42,074 nt of DNA from a virus: IMG/VR virus record IMGVR_UViG_3300025617_001075, positions 1 through 42,074 of that record; one strand, 5' to 3'. The notes under the pieces are model-generated. The model saw only the letters and a program-made list of their open reading frames with translations, had not been told where the DNA came from and did not search any database. The translations under genes were made by a program, and so were the position numbers. This document shows, one piece after another, positions 14,189 through 23,583 of the stretch (position 1 is the first letter of the stretch; the number at the start of each line of letters is the position of its first letter).

Positions 14189-14532
14189 TATGCGGACTCT
14201 TCTGCGCTAAAGGCATCATTAAAGTATGCCCAGTTCCACCATTTTTGAATTTCTTGCATGGCCCACTCGGCTTCATCGTAGTCGCCATTGACAGGCCAAA
14301 AACTTGACGGTGCAGGCTCAGAAAGTTGAACCACTGAAATGTCAGCTGTAATGTCTTTTACATACTGGATAAAGTTTTCCATATGAGTGTAGGCTTCTGC
14401 AGCAGACAAAGCCTCTCTGTCTTCTTTATTTTCAAACACTAGAGCTACCGAAAAAGTTTCTCCGCCAGAGGAGGTAAAGACTTTCTCCCAGACAGGTCTA
14501 GAACCAGGAGTATATGAAAAGGTATATGTCAT
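14188..14532 (-). CDS. Hypothetical protein, 114 aa
   Basis: I do not recognise this protein. It is 114 residues and acidic, opening with beta-prone MTYTFSYTPGSRPVWEKVF, then FSVALVFENKEDREALSAAEAYTHMENFIQYVKD, and a Trp-rich stretch near the C-terminus (EWAMQEIQKWWNWAYF). There is no membrane segment. Start and stop overlap both neighbours by TAATG junctions, so it is translated between the fibre gene and the 156-aa gene. Its location right after the fibre could mean a fibre-assembly or host-interaction role, which is a guess from position only. Confidence 0.6.
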   Translation of the reverse strand: MTYTFSYTPGSRPVWEKVFTSSGGETFSVALVFENKEDREALSAAEAYTHMENFIQYVKDITADISVVQLSEPAPSSFWPVNGDYDEAEWAMQEIQKWWNWAYFNDAFSAEESA

Positions 14533-15773
14533 TACTTTTTGTCTTCCACTTCAGATATTTTCTGTTTAAGTAATTCTATCTCATCCTGTTGCAGTTTAAC
14601 TAACTCCAACACGAATCCCGACAAAAGTCCATAGTTAACCTTGTCTGGGTTGCCCTCTGCGTCGTACGTTACAACTTCCTCAAAACCCATTTCAATGAGC
14701 TCTTCAGCCATGTAACCGTGCATCCACTCTCTGTTTTTCTCAGCGTGGTTGTATGCTTTACTCCTTTTATACTTAAACTTTTTAAGAGTAAGATTTAAAA
14801 GCTTTTTGGGGTCAGATGGCTGGTGGTCTGAGATGTCAGTCTTGTACCGAACCGAAGAAGAGTCCCCAGATGTGGTGACATTGGCCGTGCGAAAGCTAGT
14901 CAAAGTTCCGCCCAAAGAATCTCGGGAGTAGTACCTATCCACGTACGAGTGACGGTGACCTTTGGTAGAAATTTGTCCAGTCTCTACTCTAATATTGTTT
15001 CCTGATTTTCTAATACCAAAACCAGTAGTTAACCCTGCGCTTACAATACTTGACGAAGTGCCAGAGGATATTTTGGCGTAGCTGACAGCACCATTAGCAA
15101 TTTTAGAGTTGGTGACAGAGCTGTTCGACAACTGCGTGCTTCCAACATTTCCAGACGCAATCTTAGAGCTTGTTACCGCACCGTTCTGAAGTTGGCTGGT
15201 CCCCACGGAACCGCTCTGCAGTTCAGCGTTCCCAATCGAGTCACTCTGCATGGCAAAATTCCCCACCGAGTTATTCTGAAGCGCACCGCTCCCAACAGAG
15301 TCGTTTTGAAGCTCGTCGCTCCCGACCGAGTCTCCAAGCATGTTTTCGTTGCCAACAGCATCGAGCTGTAAAGCGCGAAAACTTACAGAGTTTTCGTCCA
15401 GTGTGTCCTCACGGACAGAGTTTGGAATCATATTGATGTAGTCAATGGACTCTTCAGCCATTCGGTCATTCTCAATGGTGCCTATTGCAATCTTTTCATT
15501 AGTTACCGAAAGACCGATAAGCTCACTGGTTCCAACAGAGTTGTTGTCTATCTGAGCCTGCTTAATAGCGTCAGCTTGAATCTGGTCGTTACTAATAGCG
15601 TTAAGAGCAATTTGGTCGTTACTGACCGCCCTAGGCTGAAGCGCACTACGCACGACAGACTGATTACCCAAGGATGTGGGCGACGGCCTGTTTTGAAGAT
15701 ATCTAACCCTACGCTGAAGGTCTGAAATAGACCCCGTAAGACTCTGTCTGCTGGCTCTTCTTCTAGTTGCCAC
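14532..15773 (-). CDS. Tail fibre with decapeptide repeats and C-terminal S74 chaperone domain
   Basis: A 413-residue fibre. After a basic N-terminus it has about nineteen consecutive ten-residue units, then a GHRHSYVDRYYSR linker and a C-terminal intramolecular chaperone of the peptidase S74 type. The chaperone has SSVRYKTDIS at the start, then HGYMAEELIEMG, NYGLLSGFVLELVKLQQ and a terminal coiled coil. S74 domains trimerise the fibre and then cut themselves off at the Ser of S-D-x-R-[LY]-K; here the Asp is Ser. I choose the GTG at 15773 because GGAAGG lies nine bases upstream; the TTG at 15782 would have no spacing. The gene overlaps the minor tail protein by 11 bases. It is likely a receptor-binding or side fibre. 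Confidence 0.85.
   Translation of the reverse strand: MATRRRASRQSLTGSISDLQRRVRYLQNRPSPTSLGNQSVVRSALQPRAVSNDQIALNAISNDQIQADAIKQAQIDNNSVGTSELIGLSVTNEKIAIGTIENDRMAEESIDYINMIPNSVREDTLDENSVSFRALQLDAVGNENMLGDSVGSDELQNDSVGSGALQNNSVGNFAMQSDSIGNAELQSGSVGTSQLQNGAVTSSKIASGNVGSTQLSNSSVTNSKIANGAVSYAKISSGTSSSIVSAGLTTGFGIRKSGNNIRVETGQISTKGHRHSYVDRYYSRDSLGGTLTSFRTANVTTSGDSSSVRYKTDISDHQPSDPKKLLNLTLKKFKYKRSKAYNHAEKNREWMHGYMAEELIEMGFEEVVTYDAEGNPDKVNYGLLSGFVLELVKLQQDEIELLKQKISEVEDKK
15069..15638 (-). repeat. Nineteen tandem decapeptide units in the fibre shaft
   Basis: The encoded pattern is x-x-x-[SA]-[VI]-x-x-x-x-[LIM], repeated 19 times without a break from about residue 46 to 235 of the protein. Units such as QNDSVGSGAL and QNNSVGNFAM are close copies, others are diverged. 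This fits a triple-stranded beta-helical shaft whose length could change by 30-bp gains or losses. Confidence 0.8.
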
Positions 15774-17760
15774 TTTGGTCAACCTTCCAATCTGTCACTA
15801 TCTCTAAATCAACTATTTCGGGGAAAGACGGAGAATCTGGGACCTTAACCTTGTACGAGCTAATCTTTCGGATAAGCACGTCATCCCGAGGCTCCTGGTC
15901 TGAAGCAAGTCTTTGTTGGACAAAAGGGTCATTGATAATGATGGAGCACCAATCCCCAGGAAAGAAACTGCCCACCTCTGGAGATAGCGAACCGTTAACC
16001 GTGAGCTTGTATGTGCTTACGGGAGGCAAAGATTCGTACAAGTAGTCCTGAGCGTAAAGGTGCAAGCTCAACTCGTTCTCAATCTCGTCTAGCTGCTCAG
16101 AGAGGTCGAGAAGTGGCCAACTCTTTCCGTTTTTGTTGTCCAAAAGGTTTCTGGCTGCTGCTCCCGCATAGGGCTGACTTGCTTCGTTATTGAGGTCTTC
16201 TATGTTCCCAACAACAAAAAAGCGAGTAGCGGAATCTTCTGCGGTTTCGTCAATAGAAAAAGTTTCGATATTCCCTGGGTACTCGAAGACCACCTTTTCC
16301 GCACCGAATGCGGTGACGGGGTAGACGTCCCCTGGGGGAGGCGGGTCAGCTAAATCAATCGGGAACATTCGGAAGGTGCGAGTGAAAGAAGCAGTGTCGT
16401 AGTCGTAATCGCAGTCGATGCGGTACTCAAAACCGCCGTCAACAGTGTTCGAGTACTGCTCAAGGATTTCCCCCACAGTCTTCTGCTCAAAGCCACGGAA
16501 CACCTGAGTGTCTTGGTAGTAGCCACTCTTATCTAAGTTCTCAAAAGCAATGCCGACATCTGCGTTGGCAGTGTAGCTTCCGTAATCACCGTACACAGCC
16601 TTAGACCCAAACTGAGCGATGCCACCAGCAACCGTGCTCTCAGGCACGTTAAGAATCCCGCCAGAGCTAAAAGAGAAACTGTTCTCCGTGGGAACATCTG
16701 TTATAACAAATCTTCCGTTAAAAGTTTGGTCCAGCACTCCCGTGAAGAAAGAGTCAACTCCTGTCAAGAAAACTGTTTGCCCGACTGAAGCCCCGTGAGG
16801 CAGGTCCAAAGTAATAGTTGCTATGTTGTTCGTTAGCTCTTTTGTGACCACATTGAGTGTTCTAATTCCAGGCAGTGATGTTCTAGGAATGTCCGAACCA
16901 AACTGTTGGAACACGACTGTTCGACTGTCGGGAACGGATGACACTATGTGGAATCCGTCAATGTCGGAGTTAATTTCGAAAAGTTCTATTTCTTGACCAG
17001 GAATGATGTCATGGTCTTCCTGCGTCCTCAAAGTTACCGAGTTAGAAGACCGAGTGACCCGAACGATAGAAGCTTGAAATTCTTTAGCTGGCTTGATGAA
17101 CTCGTTGGCAAATGCAAGCCCACCCAAATCGGAGGAAAGTCGGAAGACCAAGTCTCTAGCCAAGTCGTAGCTGTCAACCATAAGACGACAAGCTCCACTG
17201 GTACTTTGTCCGCCCCCGTTGGCAGAAGTAGTGGTGAACTGAAACTGCGTAGCGGAAGGAACACTTGTGACTGTCTGAGTTCCGTCCACCAAAGGACTTG
17301 TGAAAGTTATACGGACAACATCGTCTACAGAAAACCCATGCGCCAACTCGGTGGTAACCGTAGCCGTGCCATCGCTTACGGAATACTCTGCAACTCCGAT
17401 AAAGTTTGACCCGTATTGGATTGTCTGCCAGATGTTGCGGTGGTAGAAGTAGCTGAGGAACTCCCCGCCGTCTACGCCAAGTTCTTGACTGTCGACAGAG
17501 TATGACCGAGACCAAACAATCCCACCCCAGACACAAACGCCATTTCGCATCACGTACAGCCCAGTTCGCCCAGGCATAGTGGCTTCGTAAAGATTTAGCC
17601 CTTCAGTGGCCTCCACGAAAGGAATTGTCCCCGAGAAGGAGCCAGCCCTGCGATTGGTTCGTTCGAAAGACACTCCCTTAAAGGGCACTTCCGAAATAAT
17701 CTCGTTGCTCATCAAGTCGGTCAGAAAATACCGATACTCGATATTCTTAACTATTGCCAT
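15763..17760 (-). CDS. Minor tail protein (tail hub/baseplate-like) with three inserted beta modules
   Basis: A 665-residue structural protein. The N-terminus (residues 1-120) has GVSFERTNRRAGSFSGTIPF and a CVWGGIVWSRSYS turn, typical of Gp37-like minor tail proteins of actinophages that follow the distal tail protein. The C-terminus (about 390-665) has GEILEQYSNTVDGGFEY, a VFEYPGNIETFSIDE segment and SPEVGSFFPGDWCSI, which is the usual hub-like end of this family. Between them lie three copies of the HGF-type beta module (about 125-187, 232-300 and 305-382), also present in the next two entries. The protein probably closes the tail tip around the tape measure. It follows the distal tail gene after 31 bases. 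Confidence 0.78.
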   Translation of the reverse strand: MAIVKNIEYRYFLTDLMSNEIISEVPFKGVSFERTNRRAGSFSGTIPFVEATEGLNLYEATMPGRTGLYVMRNGVCVWGGIVWSRSYSVDSQELGVDGGEFLSYFYHRNIWQTIQYGSNFIGVAEYSVSDGTATVTTELAHGFSVDDVVRITFTSPLVDGTQTVTSVPSATQFQFTTTSANGGGQSTSGACRLMVDSYDLARDLVFRLSSDLGGLAFANEFIKPAKEFQASIVRVTRSSNSVTLRTQEDHDIIPGQEIELFEINSDIDGFHIVSSVPDSRTVVFQQFGSDIPRTSLPGIRTLNVVTKELTNNIATITLDLPHGASVGQTVFLTGVDSFFTGVLDQTFNGRFVITDVPTENSFSFSSGGILNVPESTVAGGIAQFGSKAVYGDYGSYTANADVGIAFENLDKSGYYQDTQVFRGFEQKTVGEILEQYSNTVDGGFEYRIDCDYDYDTASFTRTFRMFPIDLADPPPPGDVYPVTAFGAEKVVFEYPGNIETFSIDETAEDSATRFFVVGNIEDLNNEASQPYAGAAARNLLDNKNGKSWPLLDLSEQLDEIENELSLHLYAQDYLYESLPPVSTYKLTVNGSLSPEVGSFFPGDWCSIIINDPFVQQRLASDQEPRDDVLIRKISSYKVKVPDSPSFPEIVDLEIVTDWKVDQSGN
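16615..17388 (-). repeat. Three HGF-type beta modules in the minor tail protein
   Basis: Three diverged copies: one with TATVTTELAHGFSVDDVV, one with SVTLRTQEDHDIIPGQEI, and one with IATITLDLPHGASVGQTV then QTFNGRFVITDVP. Each follows the pattern strand, [HD]G-x-x-x-G-x-x-[VI], F-[ND]-G, strand, V-P-[ST]-x-x-x-F-x-F. The third copy holds an extra eight or so residues before FNG. Confidence 0.7.
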
Positions 17761-17791
17761 CGTCTATCCTGTCGTTTTCGTTTTAAGTTTA

Positions 17792-20344
17792 TTAGCCAAG
17801 CCAGCCAGAACGATAATAAACACGCAGGGTTGCTTCACCTTCAGGGTTGCCTGTGTCTTCGAACTCGAGCTGATTAAACCCAGGAGCCAACTTGATGAAG
17901 TCAGCCAAAACATCGACACGACCTCTCGCGTTTTGCACGGAGCCGTTGAAAGCAACAACATGGTCTTTAGTGTCAATCTCTAGGATGTCGGCACTAACAA
18001 TTGCTGTAGCACCAGTAAGCCCAGGCGTGAACTGAACATCATTCTTTTTAATTGCGTTACCAGCAGCGGGCCTTCTGGAAATTACATTGGAAACGGCAGC
18101 AGAGCCAGACGAAGCCGCGAAGGGGAGGCTTCCACCCACCGTGGCCAACCCATCAGCAACGGCTGTTGACTCGATTGTTCCTGGCATCTCAAAGAAGCCA
18201 AAGTCTTTAATAACCTGTGCACCATTCGGGGCGTCTTCCTCAGGGACGTCCCCTCCACCAGGAGTCGAGTACGTCAAAGTGGTTGCGGAAGGCGTTGCAA
18301 TAATTGTGTACGTTCCGTTAAAGGAGTTGTCGATTCCAGTAACTCGAATCTCTTGCCCGACAGAATACCCATGGGCGACCTGCGTGGTGAGGGTTACAAT
18401 TTCGCTGTTACGCGCTGCCTTGTCAACAACAAAAGGCTCTTCCAAATCAATGTTGGGGTTAACCAACTCAAAGTTAATTACATTGAGGAACGGAATTGCA
18501 GTAATAGTGTGAGTCCCGTCGAAGGGGGCACCCATTCCAGTAATTGTTATTTCTTCACCAGAAATTGCTCCGTGAATAGAATCTGTGATGATGGTGGCAA
18601 CGTTACCGATAATCTCGCGATTTCGAATCTTTCTACTAAAAGCTCTAGCCTTACCGCCAGCGACAGTTGTCGACACTAAGTCAGCCGCAGTCTTGTCAAA
18701 AGTGAAGCTCGTGTTGCTGGGCAAGCTGGTTATCTCATATGTTCCATTAAATGTGGAGTCAACATCACTAATGGTTACCTGCTCACCAATCACAAACCCA
18801 TGAGCACTAGAAGTTGTAATAGTCGCAACGTTCGAGCTAATTGCCTTCACAGTTACGGCTATCTCAGTGGCGCGATTACGGAGATAGTTAAATGTGTTAG
18901 AAGTGACATCCTCGATGATGTACCCACCGTCCAAGGAAAGATTCACGCCAGAGATGTTTACTCCCTCGTCCGCAACAAACCCGTGGGCAGAGGACGTCGT
19001 AACGGTGACCAAATCATTAGTCATCTCTACAGTAGAAATTTCTCGAGAGTTAGTTCGAGTAGACGCGTATGTAAACGTGCTAGTGGTGGGAACGTTGAGG
19101 ATTTCAAAAGTTCCGTCATAGTTGACCCCAGCACCAGTGATGGTGACTTCCTCGCCCACAATGAACCCATGGTTTTGAGTCGTGGAGATGGTGGCAATGT
19201 TGGAGGTCAGTTGCGTTGAAGAAATCGACTGAGGGGAAGACCGCTGAGCCGAGTAAGTGAAAGACGTGCTCGAGGGAACAGAAAGGATTACCGCTTGCTC
19301 GGTGTCGAACAGAGCGTCCACACCGTTAACTACAATATCTTCCCCGACATTGAAACCGTGGTCTTCTGTGGTCTCCAAAGACGCGACACCGCTATCAAAA
19401 CTCTTGAACGACACAGACTCCACGTCTGCAGCAGAAGTGGTGAAAGTAAATGTAGTACTTGTGGGGACAGAGGTTATTACTTGGTCTCCATCAAAAGGAG
19501 CTCCGACACCAGAAACGTATACGCTGTTGCCGACCGAGAAATCGTGCGGCTCCGTTGTTGTGAGCTTGGCTATGTCTGTAAGAGAGTCAACATCGAAAGA
19601 CAGTTCTTTATTCACGATAGCTCTTGAAAGGCGACCTTTAAGGCTCTGCGTGATGAGAATTAATTCGTTGGTTGTCCTATTAAAAATAGTCCCAGGAGAC
19701 GCAAAAGGCCCCGTGACCTCCATGATGCAGGGAACATTGTAGTTACCAGAGTTTTGGACAACACCCTGTCCGTCATACCCAAGCTCGCTGTTTTTTACAG
19801 GGATTTCAGCAAAGTCATATCCGTCGGGAGCTGTTTCATTCCAAGAGTACTTAATCGGGTCAGGTGCCCTCAGGCCGATAGAGAACTCGGTGCGGCCTCT
19901 AGTGTTTACGGTATCGATAGACACGTCACCGCTGAGGTAGACATACGAAGCACGAATGGGGTTAGTCCCCGTCTTTAGCCACGCACCAGTGCGAACCAGG
20001 TCACACGCCTGGATAAGGCGGTCTCTAGCTGCCTCCACAAGCGCTGGGTCAGGAGCCAAGAAGACACCCTCAATAACGAGAGGACGTGAGTTGTACCTAC
20101 CAGCAACTTCGTATGCCCCATCACCAAAGCCGCGCTCAATGACATCTACGTCTGCAGGGGGCGGAGCCCACCAGTTCTCGATATCCGTGAGAACCCAAAC
20201 CACACCAGAACTGTCAATGGTGTTGAAAATAAAATCGCCGAGGACTACGTCACCGCGTAGCCGAAGCTTCTCGATTTCATTAGACTCGAGGTTTTGTAGA
20301 CCACGATTGACTGAATAAGCCTCATCAGCTGGTGTAAATACCAT
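17792..20344 (-). CDS. Distal tail (Dit-like) protein split by a seven-copy beta-module array
   Basis: An 850-residue protein. Residues 1-245 resemble the N-terminal part of Sipho_tail/Dit proteins: WWAPPPADVDVIERGFGDGAYEVAG-like, then RPLVIEGVFLAPDPALVEAARDRL, and GRTEFSIGLRAPDP. The C-terminal 100 residues resume the Dit galectin-like domain with ILEIDTKDHVVAFNG and FIKLAPGFNQLEFED, ending in YYRSGWLG. Between them residues 255-697 are seven tandem modules of about 55-70 residues. Dit forms the ring that joins tail tube to tip, so the array would stand out from the ring. Typical Dit proteins are 250-300 residues. The ATG overlaps the tape-measure stop (TAATG). Gene order after the tape measure supports the assignment. 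Confidence 0.8.
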   Translation of the reverse strand: MVFTPADEAYSVNRGLQNLESNEIEKLRLRGDVVLGDFIFNTIDSSGVVWVLTDIENWWAPPPADVDVIERGFGDGAYEVAGRYNSRPLVIEGVFLAPDPALVEAARDRLIQACDLVRTGAWLKTGTNPIRASYVYLSGDVSIDTVNTRGRTEFSIGLRAPDPIKYSWNETAPDGYDFAEIPVKNSELGYDGQGVVQNSGNYNVPCIMEVTGPFASPGTIFNRTTNELILITQSLKGRLSRAIVNKELSFDVDSLTDIAKLTTTEPHDFSVGNSVYVSGVGAPFDGDQVITSVPTSTTFTFTTSAADVESVSFKSFDSGVASLETTEDHGFNVGEDIVVNGVDALFDTEQAVILSVPSSTSFTYSAQRSSPQSISSTQLTSNIATISTTQNHGFIVGEEVTITGAGVNYDGTFEILNVPTTSTFTYASTRTNSREISTVEMTNDLVTVTTSSAHGFVADEGVNISGVNLSLDGGYIIEDVTSNTFNYLRNRATEIAVTVKAISSNVATITTSSAHGFVIGEQVTISDVDSTFNGTYEITSLPSNTSFTFDKTAADLVSTTVAGGKARAFSRKIRNREIIGNVATIITDSIHGAISGEEITITGMGAPFDGTHTITAIPFLNVINFELVNPNIDLEEPFVVDKAARNSEIVTLTTQVAHGYSVGQEIRVTGIDNSFNGTYTIIATPSATTLTYSTPGGGDVPEEDAPNGAQVIKDFGFFEMPGTIESTAVADGLATVGGSLPFAASSGSAAVSNVISRRPAAGNAIKKNDVQFTPGLTGATAIVSADILEIDTKDHVVAFNGSVQNARGRVDVLADFIKLAPGFNQLEFEDTGNPEGEATLRVYYRSGWLG
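18254..19582 (-). repeat. Seven tandem HGF-type beta modules within the distal tail protein
   Basis: Seven units with the pattern T-x-x-[AI]-H-[GD]-F-x-[VI]-G-x-x-[VI]-x-[IV]-[ST]-G-[VA], then F-[ND]-G, and V-P-[ST]-x-x-[ST]-F-x-[FY]. The clearest is unit 5: SSAHGFVIGEQVTIS with STFNGTYEITSLP. The pattern resembles the small beta domain that profile libraries label as the E1 FCCH domain in many phage proteins. Repeats are diverged in DNA. Confidence 0.8.
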
Positions 20345-23300
20345 TAGACCGAACCTCTTCTCATCTGGTAAGCAAGCTTACGCGACACGAGGTCTGCCAG
20401 CTCTCTTTCGTCCATTCCTGGTGACGGGTACACGTTGATAGTTGCACCAGCACCCCCACCCGTCAAACGGTCAATCATAGCTTTATCACGCCTAGACAAA
20501 CCGTCTGGGTCTAGGGGTTCGACACGCTCTGGACGCCCAGCCTCACCAATTGTTGCGACAACACCGCCAGGGGTTGCGGGGACAATTCCACCTTTAGCAA
20601 GTCTCGGTATATTGGGGATACTAAATTCTCTTCCTCCGATGAAAGGAACCCAATCGGGGATGTTGACTTTAAACTTGCCTGCAGTGTTGTTCCAGGCGTC
20701 AATGATGCCGTTGAATAATCCCTTAACAGGGGCGAGTAGACCTTCCCACAGCTTGACAAAGAAGCTCTTAAACCCTTCGAGGGCATTTTCGAAAAAGCCA
20801 ATTGCTGACTCAAAGTCACCTGTAAAGAGGGCCACAAAGCCCATATATACATTTGAAATAGCGTCAAATACAGTTTTAAAGGCGTCAAAGATTTTGAAAA
20901 CACCCGCAATTAGTCCCCCGATGCCACCAATAACGGCACTAATAATTCCAGCTATCAGAGGGACAAGTGTTCCCGAGAAGAAATCACCTAAGCGGCCAAA
21001 TATTTCATTAAACAGGTCGCCGAGACCCTGAACCCCTGGGAAGACGTCTTGAATTACACCATTAATGTTATCCATGGCACCTTGGATGGCTGCTCCAATG
21101 GCCTCAAAAGCAGCACCAAGCGAAGTTCTAAACGCTTCGCTGTTTGCGTACATAGCTACAAATATGCCAATAACGAGACCAGCAATACCGAGGAACCTAC
21201 CCAAAATTTTTGCTGCTACCTTGAGCGGGTCCACTATCTTCGCGCCAATTGGGTTATTTTTGAAAAAGAGGAATGGGGTGGCAAGCAAAAGAAGCGAGCC
21301 CGCCAACACCTCAACAAAAAACTTAGCGGCTCGGAAAGCTATACCAAGAGCAGCCACCTGAGCCAATATGGGACCGATGTTGTCAAATATAAGTTTGAAT
21401 GCGTCTGTCTCAGTGAAAGAAACAAATCTTTCCAAAAGCCCGTTTAGTGTCTCGAAGAAACTCTCGAGTGCTGTACTCGATGTCAGATTTTTGACTAGTG
21501 TCCCGAAATTTTGAATAAATGTGGCCAACCCCGAGACGGGACTATCCTCACCCTCCGTGAGGGCTAGGCCGACCTCCCTGAAGACTCCAATAAGACCGTT
21601 CTCCCCAGTGAAAGCAGTGAGCAAATCTTTTATTCCCTGGGTGGCCCCAATTTCCAGAAGCGCCCCACCAAGCTGAGCAATCGCGTCAAAAATAAGTAAG
21701 AAGTTATTCGCGAGGCCCGTAAACAAATCATCTAGGCTTCCATCATCAGCCATTCTCTGCATGGTTGCAAGAAAATCATCAGCCCTAGTTTGAAGGCCGC
21801 CGAGCAAAGTATCAGCCGCTCCACCCTCTTGGTTAATCGTCCCGCCAATAACTCCTAAAGCTTGGAAGAATGTTCCAATGACTCCAGCCAAGTTTTCAAA
21901 GTTTCTCTGCGCGTTACCAAGAGTCTCCCCCAGAGTGCTGGTTTCGCTGGTTAGGTCCTCTAAGAAGCTCAGGCTGGAAGATGCTGCCCACTCGCCAAAC
22001 GCTGTGATGAGGGGCTCGGCGGCTTCTAGAACAACTAAGAACGCCGAAGCCAGATTGACGGCAGCGGTGCCTAGGTTCCTCAGCAGGTCATTGTTTGTGC
22101 CGAAGACATTCTGTAGCCTCTCAAAGCCTTCCCCCGTAAACAAAGCAGTGGAGAGATTTTCTGCGAATTCCCCAACAATACCGCCAGTCTCCTGCAGAAT
22201 CGCTTGAATCGGACCACCAGCCGCAAGGAAAATTTCAAGAGCATTCGTAAGAGGGCCAAATAGGTCACGTCCTGCGGCAAATCTAAACTCTAGGAATGCG
22301 TCCCGAGAGTCCCGCAAAAACTCAACAAAGGCGATAGCTTCGGGGGACAGGTCTTTAATGGCTTGGGCGTATGCATCGATTCCGCCAGAAGCCGCTCGTG
22401 CCGCTGCCTGCTCGGCTTCTTTTAGTGCCTCTCGAGCTTCGGCGATGCGCCTGTTAAGTTCCCGCTCAGTGGTGCCCCCTGCCGCAGCTGCTGCCGCTGC
22501 TTCCGCTGCATCCTTCTGCGCTTCTGCCGCCTGTTGATAAGCCCTAGCCGTATCTATGGCAAGGTCGGCTTCTCTCTGCTGAGCTTTAGCCAAAGCCTCC
22601 TTGGCAGACAAAACTTCTTCGGAGCCTTCGACACCAGCCTTGGTGGCTGCGTCCTCTTCTTTCTTAAGGTCAGAGTTGTTGTCAATCGCTTTGCGGAGAT
22701 TTAGCTCAGCTTGGGCAAAAGCAAGCTCTGCCTCTTGGCGGGCTCGAGAATTTGGCGGGAGGTCTTGAACTGCTTGCAGCGAGTCCCTTGCTTTTTCAAA
22801 CTCAAGTCGCGCTTTGGCTTCGCTAATCGCAGCGCCTTCAACCTGGAACCTAAGTTGTTGAAGTTTCTCTACTGCTTCTTCCCTGGCTGCTGTAACAGCC
22901 AAAGTTGCATCAAGCGTTGCTCTCTGGGCTTCGTTGTATCCCCGCTGAGCCCTCTCAGCAGACAGAAGCGCATCAGCAGCCCCACGAGCCGCATCGGCAG
23001 CTCGCTCTCGGGCCGCAGCCAGCTCAGCTGGGGCCTCCTCTTCTAGTAGCCGCTTCAGCTTTACTCGTGCAGCGGTAACCCGCTTTAAAGCTGCTTCCTG
23101 AGCCCTACTGGCAGCAGCAGACCCTGCTTGGGCTTGGTTGGCAGCTTGCAAAGCTTGACCAACCCCGCCCAACGCAACTCTTGTAGTAATTGCCGCAGTG
23201 GCGACAGCCAGCAGCCCAGCGGGCAGAACAACTAAAGCCCTAGCAGCGTTCCCAACAGCGGCACCCAGAACAATTAGCCCACCACCCAGTGCACCAATAA

Positions 23301-23568
23301 TTCCCGCAAGTCCAATAAGTGCTGGCCCCAGGAACCTAGCCGCGTTGTTTACACGGCGGAACTCAACACGAGAAGCTTCTAAAGAGTTAGTTAATTCACC
23401 TAGCTTGCTAAGCACCTGAGGAGTGACCGCGTCAGCAAACCTGCCAGCAAACTGCGTTCCCAGCTTCTCGCCAACATTGGTAAGGCCGCTCAGGCCCTTG
23501 TTGAGGTCTGGAACAAACTTGCTCGTGAGTGCACGAACAGTAATAAAAGCACTACCTACTACTGCCAT
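20344..23568 (-). CDS. Tape measure protein
   Basis: A 1,074-residue protein, the longest in the tail module, lying directly after the two chaperone frames. Residues 1-140 carry hydrophobic segments (FLGPALIGLAGIIGALGGG). Residues 150-400 are a long Ala/Glu/Arg-rich coiled coil. The rest alternates helices and hydrophobic membrane-like stretches (GIAGLVIGIFVAMYANS, LIAGIISAVIGGIGGLIAGVF). The end has the common tail LAKGGIVPATPGGVVATIGE and an ERELADLVSRKLAYQMRRGS-like helix. Tape measure proteins set tail length at about 0.15 nm per residue, which gives a tail near 160 nm. No lysozyme or peptidase motif is evident. Confidence 0.92.
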   Translation of the reverse strand: MAVVGSAFITVRALTSKFVPDLNKGLSGLTNVGEKLGTQFAGRFADAVTPQVLSKLGELTNSLEASRVEFRRVNNAARFLGPALIGLAGIIGALGGGLIVLGAAVGNAARALVVLPAGLLAVATAAITTRVALGGVGQALQAANQAQAGSAAASRAQEAALKRVTAARVKLKRLLEEEAPAELAAARERAADAARGAADALLSAERAQRGYNEAQRATLDATLAVTAAREEAVEKLQQLRFQVEGAAISEAKARLEFEKARDSLQAVQDLPPNSRARQEAELAFAQAELNLRKAIDNNSDLKKEEDAATKAGVEGSEEVLSAKEALAKAQQREADLAIDTARAYQQAAEAQKDAAEAAAAAAAGGTTERELNRRIAEAREALKEAEQAAARAASGGIDAYAQAIKDLSPEAIAFVEFLRDSRDAFLEFRFAAGRDLFGPLTNALEIFLAAGGPIQAILQETGGIVGEFAENLSTALFTGEGFERLQNVFGTNNDLLRNLGTAAVNLASAFLVVLEAAEPLITAFGEWAASSSLSFLEDLTSETSTLGETLGNAQRNFENLAGVIGTFFQALGVIGGTINQEGGAADTLLGGLQTRADDFLATMQRMADDGSLDDLFTGLANNFLLIFDAIAQLGGALLEIGATQGIKDLLTAFTGENGLIGVFREVGLALTEGEDSPVSGLATFIQNFGTLVKNLTSSTALESFFETLNGLLERFVSFTETDAFKLIFDNIGPILAQVAALGIAFRAAKFFVEVLAGSLLLLATPFLFFKNNPIGAKIVDPLKVAAKILGRFLGIAGLVIGIFVAMYANSEAFRTSLGAAFEAIGAAIQGAMDNINGVIQDVFPGVQGLGDLFNEIFGRLGDFFSGTLVPLIAGIISAVIGGIGGLIAGVFKIFDAFKTVFDAISNVYMGFVALFTGDFESAIGFFENALEGFKSFFVKLWEGLLAPVKGLFNGIIDAWNNTAGKFKVNIPDWVPFIGGREFSIPNIPRLAKGGIVPATPGGVVATIGEAGRPERVEPLDPDGLSRRDKAMIDRLTGGGAGATINVYPSPGMDERELADLVSRKLAYQMRRGSV

Positions 23569-23583
23569 GTGTTCTCGCTTGTT

